Shown in pieces: positions 5,707 to 13,427 of a stretch of DNA of 21,367 nucleotides (position 1 is the stretch's first letter; every line of letters starts with the position of its first letter). This DNA comes from an uncultured Eubacteriales bacterium (GTDB lineage: Bacteria > Bacillota > Clostridia > Oscillospirales > Butyricicoccaceae). A program made the position numbers and the translations under genes. The notes under the pieces are model-generated. The model did not search any database, was not told the DNA's origin, and was given only the letters and a program-made list of their open reading frames with translations. The stretch spans positions 28,485 through 49,851 of the forward strand of contig CAJUIK010000009.1 of the NCBI GenBank assembly GCA_910585875.1, given 5' to 3'.

Positions 5707-6489
5707 ATGATTGAAACCCATTACCATCTGGACAAGCTGCCGCCGGAGAGCCGGGACCGCTTGCTGGAAAGCTGGTTTCGCCAAGGCCTGGAAGCCATAG
5801 TCGCGCCGGCCATGGATCTGGAATCCCTGCGTCAGATTCTGGAGCTTGCTCGGCGGTATCCGGGCAAAATTTTTCCCGCCGCTGGGCTGCACCCGGAGCG
5901 GGAATGGCGGGGCCAAGAGGGGCTGCGGGCTTTGAGGCAGGCCGACGAGCTCTGCCGCTGGATTGAGGAAAACGGGGATAGCATCTGGGCTGTGGGCGAA
6001 ATTGGCTTGCCTTGGTACAGTTTAACGGGCCGGGAGCCGCACCGGGCCGCCTTTGAGGCTCTGGATTTGTTTTTGGAAACCGCCCGGGAAACAGGCCTGC
6101 CCGTGATTCTCCACGCCGTCCACGGCGCAGCCCAGCCCTGCCTGGATCGGCTGCGGGATCATGGAGTGGGAAAAGCGGTCTTCCACTGGCTGAAAGCGCC
6201 GGACGCCGCAGCCCAGGCTGTCGCCGCGGCGGGATATTGGGCCTCGCTGACGCCGGAATACCTCTGCTTTCCGCGGGACCAGCGTTTGGCCGATTGTTTC
6301 CCTCTGGATCAGCTGCTGCTGGAAACCGACGGCCCAGAGCCGCTGCGCATCGGCAGAGAGGGGATCCCTTCGCCCCTCTGGAGCCGGGATACCGCGGCGG
6401 CGCTGGCCGCCCGCCTGAGCCGGGAGCCGCTGGAACTGGAGCGGGAGATGGATCAAAACGCCCGCCGCTTTTTCGGCCTGCCGCTGTGA
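5707..6489 (+). CDS. TatD-family metal-dependent hydrolase, second gene of the thiT operon
   Basis: A 260-residue TIM-barrel amidohydrolase-fold protein. Metal-site motifs in order are ETHYHLD (residues 3-9; usually DTHCHLD), GLHPE near 60, GEIGLPWY near 98 (the usual form is GEIGLDYY), HAVHG near 137, a later FHW, and ETDGPEP near 208 (usually ETDAPYL). TatD proteins are metal-dependent nucleases or hydrolases. Here the first Asp is Glu and the Asp after GEIGL is Pro, so the protein is a divergent member and the substrate is open. It starts 5 bases after thiT with no ribosome binding site visible in the gap, so it is probably co-transcribed and translationally coupled. That places it under TPP control, unless the promoter at 6494 marks the only boundary. 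A role in thiamine use or salvage is inference from position alone. Confidence 0.85.
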   Translation: MIETHYHLDKLPPESRDRLLESWFRQGLEAIVAPAMDLESLRQILELARRYPGKIFPAAGLHPEREWRGQEGLRALRQADELCRWIEENGDSIWAVGEIGLPWYSLTGREPHRAAFEALDLFLETARETGLPVILHAVHGAAQPCLDRLRDHGVGKAVFHWLKAPDAAAQAVAAAGYWASLTPEYLCFPRDQRLADCFPLDQLLLETDGPEPLRIGREGIPSPLWSRDTAAALAARLSREPLELEREMDQNARRFFGLPL

Positions 6490-6493
6490 ACCC

Positions 6494-6522
6494 TTGACTT
6501 TTTTCTTTGCCCGTGGTATTCT
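6494..6522 (+). promoter_or_regulatory. Sigma-A-type promoter of the GNAT gene
   Basis: TTGACT (6494-6499), 17-base spacer with a T-run at its start, TATTCT (6517-6522). It begins 5 bases after the TatD stop codon, giving a leader of about 25 bases before ATG 6554. Confidence 0.75.
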
Positions 6523-6553
6523 GAATGCGAATTCACCCAAAGGAGGGAGCAAA

Positions 6554-7042
6554 ATGGCGGAGTTTACCTTCCGTCAGCCGAAGCCGGAGGAGGCGGAGCA
6601 GATTTTTCAGCTGGTCGTTCGCCGGGTGGAATGGATGGGCCAAAAGGGCCTGCGCCAATGGAATTGCAACGGCTATTTGGAAGCCTATCCGTTGGAGTAT
6701 TACCGGCAGGAAATCGGCAGATTTTGGGTCGCTTTGCGTGAGGAGGCAATCGCAGCGGCGGCGGCAATTTTTGACCAGGACGACAATTGGGAACCGGATA
6801 AGCCCGCTTTTTATCTGCACAACCTGGTATCCGACCCGGCTTGCCCTGGGGCGGGCGGCGCTTTGCTGGAATTTTTGGAGCTGCTAGCCCGGCAGAAAGG
6901 GATGGCCGCCTTGCGGCTGGATTCCGACGAGAGCAATTGGGAATTGGGCCAATATTATGAGCGCCGGGGATTCCTTCCCCAGGGCCGGTGTTCGGACGGC
7001 CCCTATTATGCGGGGATTTTGCGGGAAAAAGCGCTGCAATAA
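6554..7042 (+). CDS. GNAT family N-acetyltransferase
   Basis: A 162-residue single-domain GNAT protein; the family transfers an acetyl group from acetyl-CoA to an amine. It starts RQPKPEEAEQIFQLV, as many GNATs do. The central strand and cofactor loop are seen as LHNLVSDPACPGAGGALLEF (about 91-110), and the C-terminal NWELGQYYERRGF (131-143) is the usual last helix and strand. The pyrophosphate loop has the Gly-rich form but lacks the canonical Gln/Arg at its start (PACPGAGGA). The start is ATG 6554 with AAAGGAGGG upstream. It has its own promoter and terminator. The substrate is unknown. Confidence 0.87.
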   Translation: MAEFTFRQPKPEEAEQIFQLVVRRVEWMGQKGLRQWNCNGYLEAYPLEYYRQEIGRFWVALREEAIAAAAAIFDQDDNWEPDKPAFYLHNLVSDPACPGAGGALLEFLELLARQKGMAALRLDSDESNWELGQYYERRGFLPQGRCSDGPYYAGILREKALQ

Positions 7043-7050
7043 CATAAAAT

Positions 7051-7079
7051 AAGCCGCCGGGACGGGGTTCCGGCGGCTT
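7051..7079. terminator. Bidirectional intrinsic terminator between convergent GNAT genes
   Basis: AAGCCGCCGG (7051-7060) pairs with CCGGCGGCTT (7070-7079) over a 9-base loop. A T-rich stretch (GCTTTATTT) follows on the plus strand and TTATTTTATG follows on the minus strand. It lies 8 bases after one stop codon and 3 bases from the other. Confidence 0.85.
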
Positions 7080-7082
7080 GCT

Positions 7083-7613
7083 TTATTTCTCCAAAAAATA
7101 TGAGGGGTGATACAGCCCGGTGGGCGGGTAAAACTCGTCGTGGTCATAGCGGAAACCCAGCTTGAGAAGCAGGCCCCGGGAGGCGGTGTTTTTGGGGTTG
7201 TGGCCGGCGAACAGAGCGTCGCAGCCCAGCTGCTTGAAAGCCCGTTGGACAGTGCGGCCGGCCCCCTCAAAGGCGTAGCCGGCGTGCCAGTAATCGGGCA
7301 GCAGATGGACGCCGATTTCGCAGATTGCCTGCCCCTGCCGGGCCGGGTCTTTGGCCTGATAGGGCCGCAGGCCGCAGACGCCGATGAAAGCGCCGGTTTC
7401 CTTGAGAAACAGCGGATGATATTGCAGGCCGGTTTGCAAATACTGTTGGATCTCCAGCTCCATCCTCTGCTCCGCCTGCCGGGGCGTCATAGCGCCGGAG
7501 GCCGTGATATAGCGGCAGGTCTGCCGGTTGGTCCAGAGCCGTCGGGCCAGGGGCAGGTCTTGCAGCCGCCACAGGCCGAATTGTAGCCGGGGGGATTCAT
7601 AGAGTACAGTCAT
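7083..7613 (-). CDS. RimJ/RimL-type GNAT acetyltransferase
   Basis: A 176-residue GNAT protein of the ribosomal-protein-acetylase-like branch (Acetyltransf_3 type). It opens with ESPRLQFGLWRLQDLPLARRLW. It has FIGVCGLRPY near residue 76, then EIGVHLLPDYWHAGYAFEGA (near 99-118), where the tryptophan and GYA loop contact acetyl-CoA, and NTASRGLLLKLGFRY near the C-terminus. It starts at ATG 7613, with AGAGAGG eight bases upstream. It lies 30 bases downstream of the LTA-synthase-like gene and is probably its operon partner. The substrate is unknown; family members acetylate protein N-termini or small amines. Confidence 0.9.
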   Translation of the reverse strand: MTVLYESPRLQFGLWRLQDLPLARRLWTNRQTCRYITASGAMTPRQAEQRMELEIQQYLQTGLQYHPLFLKETGAFIGVCGLRPYQAKDPARQGQAICEIGVHLLPDYWHAGYAFEGAGRTVQRAFKQLGCDALFAGHNPKNTASRGLLLKLGFRYDHDEFYPPTGLYHPSYFLEK

Positions 7614-7643
7614 GGCAAAAACCTCTCTTTTGGGTCGTTTTTT

Positions 7644-9497
7644 TTATGGGTTCAGCTTGTCCTGCTCCAAGGAATGCCTTTCGCCCCGGGTCCGGTCATA
7701 GGCTAAAATATCCAGGGCGTCCTGGCAGAGCTGGGCCTGCTCCGGGTCTGGTCCGGTTTGCCGGAGGGAGAGGGAATAAACCGGCAGGGCGGAAAAGGCT
7801 TGGTCCAGCAGGGAAAGATAGGGGGTTTTGGGAAGATCCAACGCCGTGGCCAACACGTCCATCAGATAATAGGCGCTGAAGGGGCGGTCCGTCCGGTCCC
7901 GTTCGCCGCCGTCGATAGCGGAAAAGGAGGCGGGGTAATTGGCGTAGAGGGCGTAATCGACGGTCAGGCAGTCCAGGGTTTGGTAGATCTGGTCGTTGGC
8001 GACGCCGTTCAGCTTTTTATATCCCTCCAGCAGCGGCTGGTGATCGCCGAAAAACAGCAGGGCCGTGGGCCGTTCCCGGCTGTCGATATAGTCCAGCAGC
8101 CGACCCAAGGCCCGGTCTGTGTCCCGGATTCCCACGGCGTAGGCGTTGATTCCCTCCAGCTCCCCTGGGCTGAGCAAGCCGGAGGGGTCTTCCGCCAAAA
8201 TGGGATCTTCCTCTTCCAGCTGGACATAGGGGGTGTGATTCTGCATGGAAGTGGCCCAGATAAACTGGGGCCCGCCGTCGGTTTGCTCCAGCTGGGCGAT
8301 AATCTGGTCGGCCAGCGTCTCGTCGCTTATGTGCATATCTCGGGGATAGGGGCGGACGGGAACCGTCAGATCCTCCTGAAAGAGAATCTGGTCAAAGCCC
8401 ATGGCCGCAAAGGCGTTTTGCCGGTTGTAAAAAGAGCCCTTGAAGGGGTGGATATAGCAGCTTCGATAGCCCAGCTGGCCAAAATAATCCCGGAAAGAGG
8501 GCAGGCGGTCCTGGGCGGATACGCCGCCATAGGGGGAACGGGTTCCCCGAAGAGAGGCGTTGGGGAGGCCGCTGAGGACTTCAAACTCGGTAGAGGCGGT
8601 GCCGCCGCCAAAGGCGGGAACCACAATCCGCCCGCCGGCGCCTCGGGCCTGCATCCGCCGGAAGTTCTGGTATAAATCCTCCTCCAGCTCCAATCCCCGG
8701 ACCCGGTTCAGGTCAAAATAAGATTCGCTCATGATCGCCACGATATCCGGCCGGATTTCCCCGCCGGTTTGGGCTGGGTAACGGGACAGGATTTGCCGGA
8801 TCGTGTCCGCCTCCGCCCGCCGGTCGGTAAAATCGTCGTAATACAGCGAGCCGATGAGGCAATCGATAGAAGACAGCTGGGGGGAATGGCGAGAGGAGGG
8901 GAAGACCTGATAATCCTGGAGCTGAGGGTCAAAAATCTGATAGGCCAAGCTGTTTACGGAAAAGCTGGCGAACAGCCAGGCGGCCAAAACGCCGCCGGTC
9001 AGCCGCCGGCTGACGAACCGGGGCCCTTCCGCCCGCTTCATGCGCCAGAGATAGGCGGCCAGCAGAGGGCCTGTGACAAACAGCATGGGGCTGAAAAACA
9101 GCCCGTTCCCCGCGGCGCCTTTGGGCGTCCATAAATCCGCCAGGCTGAATACCATGGCCACGTCCTCCGCTGAAATCCGGGAGCCCAAAGCGTAATATTT
9201 GTAAAAATCCACAATAGATATCACATAGAGGGGCGCGGCCAACAGCAGCGCCGCCAGCCAAGGCCGGCGGGAAAAAACCGACGACAGAAAAAGAAACGCG
9301 ATCGTCAGCAACAGCCAGGACAGGACGAAACGGGTCAGGCCGGGGGCGGAGAAATCCAGACGAGGGGTCTGCCCGGCCAAGCTGGCCGGCGGCGTCAGGT
9401 TGGCGTAAAGAACCAGATTGAGAAACAGGGGGAAGAGGAAAAACAGGGCCTGCCGCCCCTTGGAGGCGGACAGCGGCCGGTTGAACAGGCGTTTCAC
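7644..9497 (-). CDS. LTA-synthase-like membrane protein (alkaline-phosphatase/sulfatase fold)
   Basis: A 617-residue protein starting at GTG 9497 with AAAGGAG nine bases upstream. About five hydrophobic segments fill residues 17-185, followed by a large extracytoplasmic catalytic domain. Key parts are DIVAIMSESYFD (251-262; Glu258 a likely metal ligand), GGGTASTEFEVLSG (297-310; Thr300 the expected nucleophile), HPFKGSFYNR (351-360), TSMQNHTPY (417-425) and FFGDHQPLL (483-491; Asp486 and His487 metal ligands). LtaS-family enzymes transfer glycerol-phosphate from phosphatidylglycerol, or related phospho-groups, to cell-surface polymers at the outer membrane face. Whether this one makes lipoteichoic acid, primes it or modifies another polymer cannot be read here. 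A second, distant family member lies divergently at 10516. Confidence 0.9.
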   Translation of the reverse strand: MKRLFNRPLSASKGRQALFFLFPLFLNLVLYANLTPPASLAGQTPRLDFSAPGLTRFVLSWLLLTIAFLFLSSVFSRRPWLAALLLAAPLYVISIVDFYKYYALGSRISAEDVAMVFSLADLWTPKGAAGNGLFFSPMLFVTGPLLAAYLWRMKRAEGPRFVSRRLTGGVLAAWLFASFSVNSLAYQIFDPQLQDYQVFPSSRHSPQLSSIDCLIGSLYYDDFTDRRAEADTIRQILSRYPAQTGGEIRPDIVAIMSESYFDLNRVRGLELEEDLYQNFRRMQARGAGGRIVVPAFGGGTASTEFEVLSGLPNASLRGTRSPYGGVSAQDRLPSFRDYFGQLGYRSCYIHPFKGSFYNRQNAFAAMGFDQILFQEDLTVPVRPYPRDMHISDETLADQIIAQLEQTDGGPQFIWATSMQNHTPYVQLEEEDPILAEDPSGLLSPGELEGINAYAVGIRDTDRALGRLLDYIDSRERPTALLFFGDHQPLLEGYKKLNGVANDQIYQTLDCLTVDYALYANYPASFSAIDGGERDRTDRPFSAYYLMDVLATALDLPKTPYLSLLDQAFSALPVYSLSLRQTGPDPEQAQLCQDALDILAYDRTRGERHSLEQDKLNP

Positions 9498-9545
9498 GGC
9501 TCGGCGCTCCTTTCGGCAAAAAGCAATTCAACTGTACTATTTGTA

Positions 9546-9574
9546 ATAATACAGCGGAGAAACGGAAAAATCAA
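9546..9574 (-). promoter_or_regulatory. Sigma-A-type promoter of the minus-strand LTA-synthase-like gene
   Basis: On the minus strand, TTGATT (9574-9569), 17-base spacer, TATTAT (9551-9546). The start would be near 9539, about 40 bases before GTG 9497. Confidence 0.75.
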
Positions 9575-9664
9575 GTGGAAGACCTCTGTCAAAATTCTTA
9601 TATTTCCTTTAAGCCGGCGCCGGGCCCCCCTGGAAGGAGCGGCCCTGGGCTTTCTCGACGACGT

Positions 9665-9693
9665 TTGACAAATCACGTGTGAGGCGTCATAAT
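9665..9693 (+). promoter_or_regulatory. Sigma-A-type promoter of the DUF2461 operon
   Basis: TTGACA (9665-9670), 17-base spacer, CATAAT (9688-9693), five of six matches in the -10. It is divergent from the promoter at 9574, with about 90 bases between the two -35 elements. Between them lies a GC-rich stretch with a GGCGCC palindrome near 9617. Confidence 0.8.
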
Positions 9694-9733
9694 AAAGCGT
9701 ATTGAGGCGGATTTCGTCGAGGGAGGGTTTACG

Positions 9734-10486
9734 ATGGCGTTTACGAAAGGAGCGGTGGAATTCCTGATGGAAAATAAATTCCACGACAGCAAGGATTGGT
9801 TCCGCCAGCACCGGCGGCAATACGACGATCTTGTGCTGAACCCCATGCGGGAGCTGGTGGCGGGGATCGCCCCGGCCATGCTGGATATCGACGGCCGATT
9901 GATCGCCGAGCCTAAGGTGGGGCGTTCGATCTCCCGCATTTATCGGGACACCCGGTTTTCCAAAGATAAATCCACCTTTCGCGACGTGGTCTGGTGCGTG
10001 TTTCTGCGGGAGAAAAAGCTCTATGAAGGGCCGCCGGCCTTTTATTTTGAGTTTTCTCCCAGCAAGGTCCGCTGGGGCTGCGGTTATTATCGGGCCAGCC
10101 CTCGGGATATGGATACCATGCGGGGCCTGATCCTGCGGCAGGACCCAGATTTTGACGCCGCCCGCCGGGCTGTGGGGCGGGACGGCTATTTTGCCTTGGA
10201 AGGGGAAAGGTATAAACGGAGCAAATTCCCGGATATCCAGGGGCCGGCCCGGCAGTGGCTGGATCAGAAGAACGTCTCTGTCAACCATAACGCCGGCCCG
10301 GAAGGCTACGAGTTGCTTTACAGCCCGGAGCTGGCGGGGCGGCTGACGCAGGATTTCCGGCGGCTCAAGCCGCTGTACGAATTTTTTCTCAAAACGCATC
10401 GGCTCTCCTTTGAACAGGCCCAGGATCAGCAGGCGCCGGAGCAAACTGTTTTGCCTCGGGCGCCCAAGCGGCAATTCGATTGGTGA
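9734..10486 (+). CDS. DUF2461 / TIGR02453 family protein
   Basis: A 250-residue protein matching the DUF2461 pattern. It has FLMENKFHDSKDWFRQHRRQY near the N-terminus, a PMREL segment, then the hallmark RSISRIYRDTRFSKDKSTF (about 63-81) followed by DVVWCVFLRE. The family is widespread in bacteria and has no established biochemical role; proposals are not settled. No signal or membrane segment is seen, so it should be cytoplasmic. The start is ATG 9734 with GGGAGGG upstream. The C-terminal 25 residues are Gln/Pro-rich and low in complexity. Its TGA lies 29 bases before the next chosen ATG, or overlaps an alternative GTG, so the two genes are likely co-transcribed. Confidence 0.88.
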   Translation: MAFTKGAVEFLMENKFHDSKDWFRQHRRQYDDLVLNPMRELVAGIAPAMLDIDGRLIAEPKVGRSISRIYRDTRFSKDKSTFRDVVWCVFLREKKLYEGPPAFYFEFSPSKVRWGCGYYRASPRDMDTMRGLILRQDPDFDAARRAVGRDGYFALEGERYKRSKFPDIQGPARQWLDQKNVSVNHNAGPEGYELLYSPELAGRLTQDFRRLKPLYEFFLKTHRLSFEQAQDQQAPEQTVLPRAPKRQFDW

Positions 10487-10515
10487 CGAGAAATAGGACG
10501 GAAAAGGCGGAGGAC

Positions 10516-12489
10516 ATGGAAAATAACGAGAAGACGACGGAAACCCAGGGCTGGAAGCGAATTTCCGCTTGGAAAAACAGCATACAAGCCTTTTTCCAGG
10601 CGGCCGGGCAAAAAATCCCTCCAGTGCTGCGGAATTTCTTTTTGTTCCAGCGGCAGATGGAGCCAGACCAGCCTGCCTGGAAGCATCTGCTCTTCTGGCT
10701 GTGGAACAGCCTGCCCTATCTGGCGGCCACAGCCGGCCTGGGTGTAGTATCCCTGTGGTTCGCCGCTTCGGAATATGGCCAGCCCATGTTTGACAGCTAT
10801 TTTGAGCTGCCCGCCCTGGTTTGGCTCAATTTAGGGCCTGTGCTGCTGCTGGGGCTGCTGCTTTATGCCGCTCTGGGCCGGCAGTGGCTGGCTTTTTTGC
10901 TCAACGGCGCTCTGGTGCTGGCGGGTTCGCTGATCAACTGGTTCAAGCTGGCCCTGCGCAACGACCCTTTTTTGGCGGCGGACGTGGGTTTGGTTCGGGA
11001 AGCCCAGAATATGGCGGGCAAATATGAGATTGCGTTTACCGCCGATATGTGGTATGCCCTGGCGGCCCTGGCCGCCGTCTCCCTGCTGCTGGCTCTGGGG
11101 ATGCGGGCCCGGCTCTGTCCCCGGGCTCGGCTGGCGGTTTTCGGCGCGGCGCTGACGGCGCTGCTGCCCCTGCGGCGGCTCTGGTCCGACGGGGATTTTT
11201 ACCTCTACGACCTGGCTGTGGACAACAGCGAGCTGATCACCCCCTGGGCTTCGGCCCAGGTCTATGTGTCCAAGGGCTTTGTCTACCCCTTTTTGCACAG
11301 CGCCTCCCAGACGGCGGACAAGGCGCCGGCGGGCTACGACAAGCAGCGGGCCCAGCAGATTCTGGCCCAATATGAAGACGCGGACATCCCAGAGGATCAA
11401 AAGGTCCATGTCATTGGCGTCATGCTGGAGGCCTACAACGATTTCAGCCGCTTCCCCCAGGTGAAGCTCAACTTGGACGTCTATGAAGAATACCATAAGC
11501 TGGAGCAAGAGGGGGTTTCCGGAAACCTGATTACCAATATCTTTGCCGGCGGCACCATCGATACCGAGCGCTGTTTTCTGACGGGCTTCAGCCAGCTCCA
11601 GGATTTCCGACAGGATACCAACGCCTACCCCTGGTATTTCCGGGAGCAGGGCTATCGGGTGGAAGGCAGCCACCCCTGTTATCAATGGTTTTACAACCGG
11701 GAAAACGTCAACCGCTATCTGGGGTTTGAGGATTATTATTTTGTAGAGAATTACTATGGAAAGTTCACCGGCGGCGACATCGCCATGGACGAAGTGCTGT
11801 TTCCTGAAATTATCGATTTATATGAGCAAAATAAAAAGACCGGCAAGCCCTATTTCTCCTTCAATGTCAGCTATCAGGGACATGGACCCTATGACAGCCA
11901 AAAATATTGGTGGAGCTATCAAGGGGATTTTATCCACAATGAAGAAGGCAAGTTATCCCCCGAGGAGCAGTGTATTCTGGAAAATTACCTGGGTTCCCTG
12001 TGGAGCACCAACCGGCATTTGAAGGAATTTTTCGATTATTTCCGGCAGGAGGAAGAGCCGGTGGTGATTGTGCTGTTCGGCGACCACAACCCCTGGCTGG
12101 GAGACGACAACAGCGTATACAAGGCGTTGGGCGTGGATTTGGACCCCGCCGGGGAGCAGGGTTTTTTCAACTATTATTCCACCCGTTACCTGATTTGGGC
12201 CAACGACGCGGCCAAGCGGACTCTGGGCCGGGATTTCAGCGGCCAGGGGCCGGATATCGCCCCCAGCTTTTTGATGAACCAGCTCTTTGAAGAGTGCGGC
12301 TGGCAGGGCCCCGCTTATTTGCAGTTTACCAGCCAGATTATGAAAACCATTCAGGCCTTTCATACCTCCGGCCTCTATGTGATAGACGGCCAGGTCTCAG
12401 ACCTGCTGACCCCAGAACAGATGGACGCGGCGGGCGATTACCGCACGGCGGAATATTATCAACGAAAGAATTTTAACCAGAAAGATTGA
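10516..12489 (+). CDS. Second LTA-synthase-like membrane protein (alkaline-phosphatase fold)
   Basis: A 657-residue protein from ATG 10516, preceded by AAAAGGCGGAGG; an alternative GTG at 10483 overlaps the previous stop by three bases. Residues 1-50 are polar and cytoplasmic, then about four to five hydrophobic segments lie between 56 and 222. The extracytoplasmic enzyme domain has VIGVMLEAYNDF (299-310; Glu305 a likely metal ligand), FAGGTIDTERCFLTG (343-357; Thr347 the expected nucleophile), SYQGHGPYD (452-460) and VLFGDHNPWLG (519-529; Asp523, His524). A Cys next to the nucleophile motif (ERCFLTG) and the YND after the metal Glu set it apart from the 7644-9497 protein. Both belong to the family of phosphotransferases and phosphohydrolases acting on surface glycopolymers. 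It is the second gene of a probable six-gene operon. The exact substrate is unknown. Confidence 0.88.
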   Translation: MENNEKTTETQGWKRISAWKNSIQAFFQAAGQKIPPVLRNFFLFQRQMEPDQPAWKHLLFWLWNSLPYLAATAGLGVVSLWFAASEYGQPMFDSYFELPALVWLNLGPVLLLGLLLYAALGRQWLAFLLNGALVLAGSLINWFKLALRNDPFLAADVGLVREAQNMAGKYEIAFTADMWYALAALAAVSLLLALGMRARLCPRARLAVFGAALTALLPLRRLWSDGDFYLYDLAVDNSELITPWASAQVYVSKGFVYPFLHSASQTADKAPAGYDKQRAQQILAQYEDADIPEDQKVHVIGVMLEAYNDFSRFPQVKLNLDVYEEYHKLEQEGVSGNLITNIFAGGTIDTERCFLTGFSQLQDFRQDTNAYPWYFREQGYRVEGSHPCYQWFYNRENVNRYLGFEDYYFVENYYGKFTGGDIAMDEVLFPEIIDLYEQNKKTGKPYFSFNVSYQGHGPYDSQKYWWSYQGDFIHNEEGKLSPEEQCILENYLGSLWSTNRHLKEFFDYFRQEEEPVVIVLFGDHNPWLGDDNSVYKALGVDLDPAGEQGFFNYYSTRYLIWANDAAKRTLGRDFSGQGPDIAPSFLMNQLFEECGWQGPAYLQFTSQIMKTIQAFHTSGLYVIDGQVSDLLTPEQMDAAGDYRTAEYYQRKNFNQKD

Positions 12490-12506
12490 GCGAGAAAGGA
12501 GTATTC

Positions 12507-13382
12507 GTGAAGCTGAAAATTGCTTTGATGCAGCTTTTGCCTGCCGGCGGTCTGGAGGCCCAATATAAAAAAGCCGCCGAAGCTTGCCGGAAGGCCAAGG
12601 GGATGGGGGCGGATATCGCTCTGTTTCCCGAGATGTGGAGCTGCGGCTACCGGATCCCAGAAAACCTGGAGGAATTGCGGGCTCTGGCGACGCCGGCGGA
12701 GGGGGAGTGGGTCGCCGCCTTCGGCCGGCTGGCCCGCGATCTGGAAATGGCTGTCGGCGCGACCTTTTTGGAGCAATTCGACCCTCTGCCCCGAAACAGC
12801 CTGGCCCTGTTTGACCGGCGCGGCGTCCGTCAGCTGCTTTATGCCAAGGTTCACACCTGCGCTTTTGAAGACGAGGCCCGGTTGACCCCTGGCGATCGTT
12901 TTGAGACGGTTTCTTTGGATACGGCGCAGGGCCCCGTCCAAACAGGGGCTATGATCTGCTATGACCGGGAATTTCCAGAGAGCGCCCGGTTGCTGATGTT
13001 ACAAGGCGCCGAGCTGATTCTGGTTCCCAACGCCTGCCCCATGGAAATCAACCGGCTCAGCCAGCTGCGGGGCCGGGCCTTTGAAAATATGCTGGCTCTG
13101 GCCACTGTCAATTATCCCGCGGGCCAGCCGGATTGCAACGGCCATTCCTCTCTGTTCGACGGCGTCGTCTATCTCCCCGGCCAGCCCGGCTCCCGGGACA
13201 CGCTGGTTCTGGAAGCGGGGGCGGAAGAGGGAATTTATCTGGCGGAGCTGGATTTGGATCGGCTGCGGGATTATCGGGCCCGGGAAGTGCATGGAAACGC
13301 CTACCGCCGGCCCGGCCTCTATGGCCCTTTGCTGGACCAGACCGTCCGCCCGCCCTTCCTCCGCCAAGACCGGCGGGAATGA
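12507..13382 (+). CDS. Carbon-nitrogen hydrolase (nitrilase superfamily amidase)
   Basis: A 291-residue protein starting at GTG 12507, five bases after AAAGGAG. The Glu-Lys-Cys catalytic triad is complete: Glu42 in LFPEMW, Lys114 in YAKVHTC and Cys151 in MICYDREFPE. The superfamily hydrolyses non-peptide C-N bonds in amides, carbamoyl groups or nitriles. The YDREFPE context is typical of omega-amidase and N-carbamoyl-type branches, but the substrate is not assignable. The later HGNAYRRPGLYGPL stretch is a common C-terminal feature. The gene begins 17 bases after the LTA-synthase-like gene ends and is likely in its operon. No signal peptide, so it is cytoplasmic. Confidence 0.92.
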   Translation: MKLKIALMQLLPAGGLEAQYKKAAEACRKAKGMGADIALFPEMWSCGYRIPENLEELRALATPAEGEWVAAFGRLARDLEMAVGATFLEQFDPLPRNSLALFDRRGVRQLLYAKVHTCAFEDEARLTPGDRFETVSLDTAQGPVQTGAMICYDREFPESARLLMLQGAELILVPNACPMEINRLSQLRGRAFENMLALATVNYPAGQPDCNGHSSLFDGVVYLPGQPGSRDTLVLEAGAEEGIYLAELDLDRLRDYRAREVHGNAYRRPGLYGPLLDQTVRPPFLRQDRRE

Positions 13383-13427
13383 TAGAGACAAGCGATAGAA
13401 ATCAAACAGACAAAGGAGAGCAAGACG

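Noticed and set aside
7107..9134. Long plus-strand frames opposite the GNAT and LTA-synthase-like genes
   Set aside because: High-GC antisense frames without domains or ribosome binding sites; the minus strand carries complete family motifs.
9494..10474. 326-codon minus-strand frame opposite DUF2461
   Set aside because: Shadow of the DUF2461 gene and its promoter region; the plus strand has the promoter, ribosome binding site and conserved motif.
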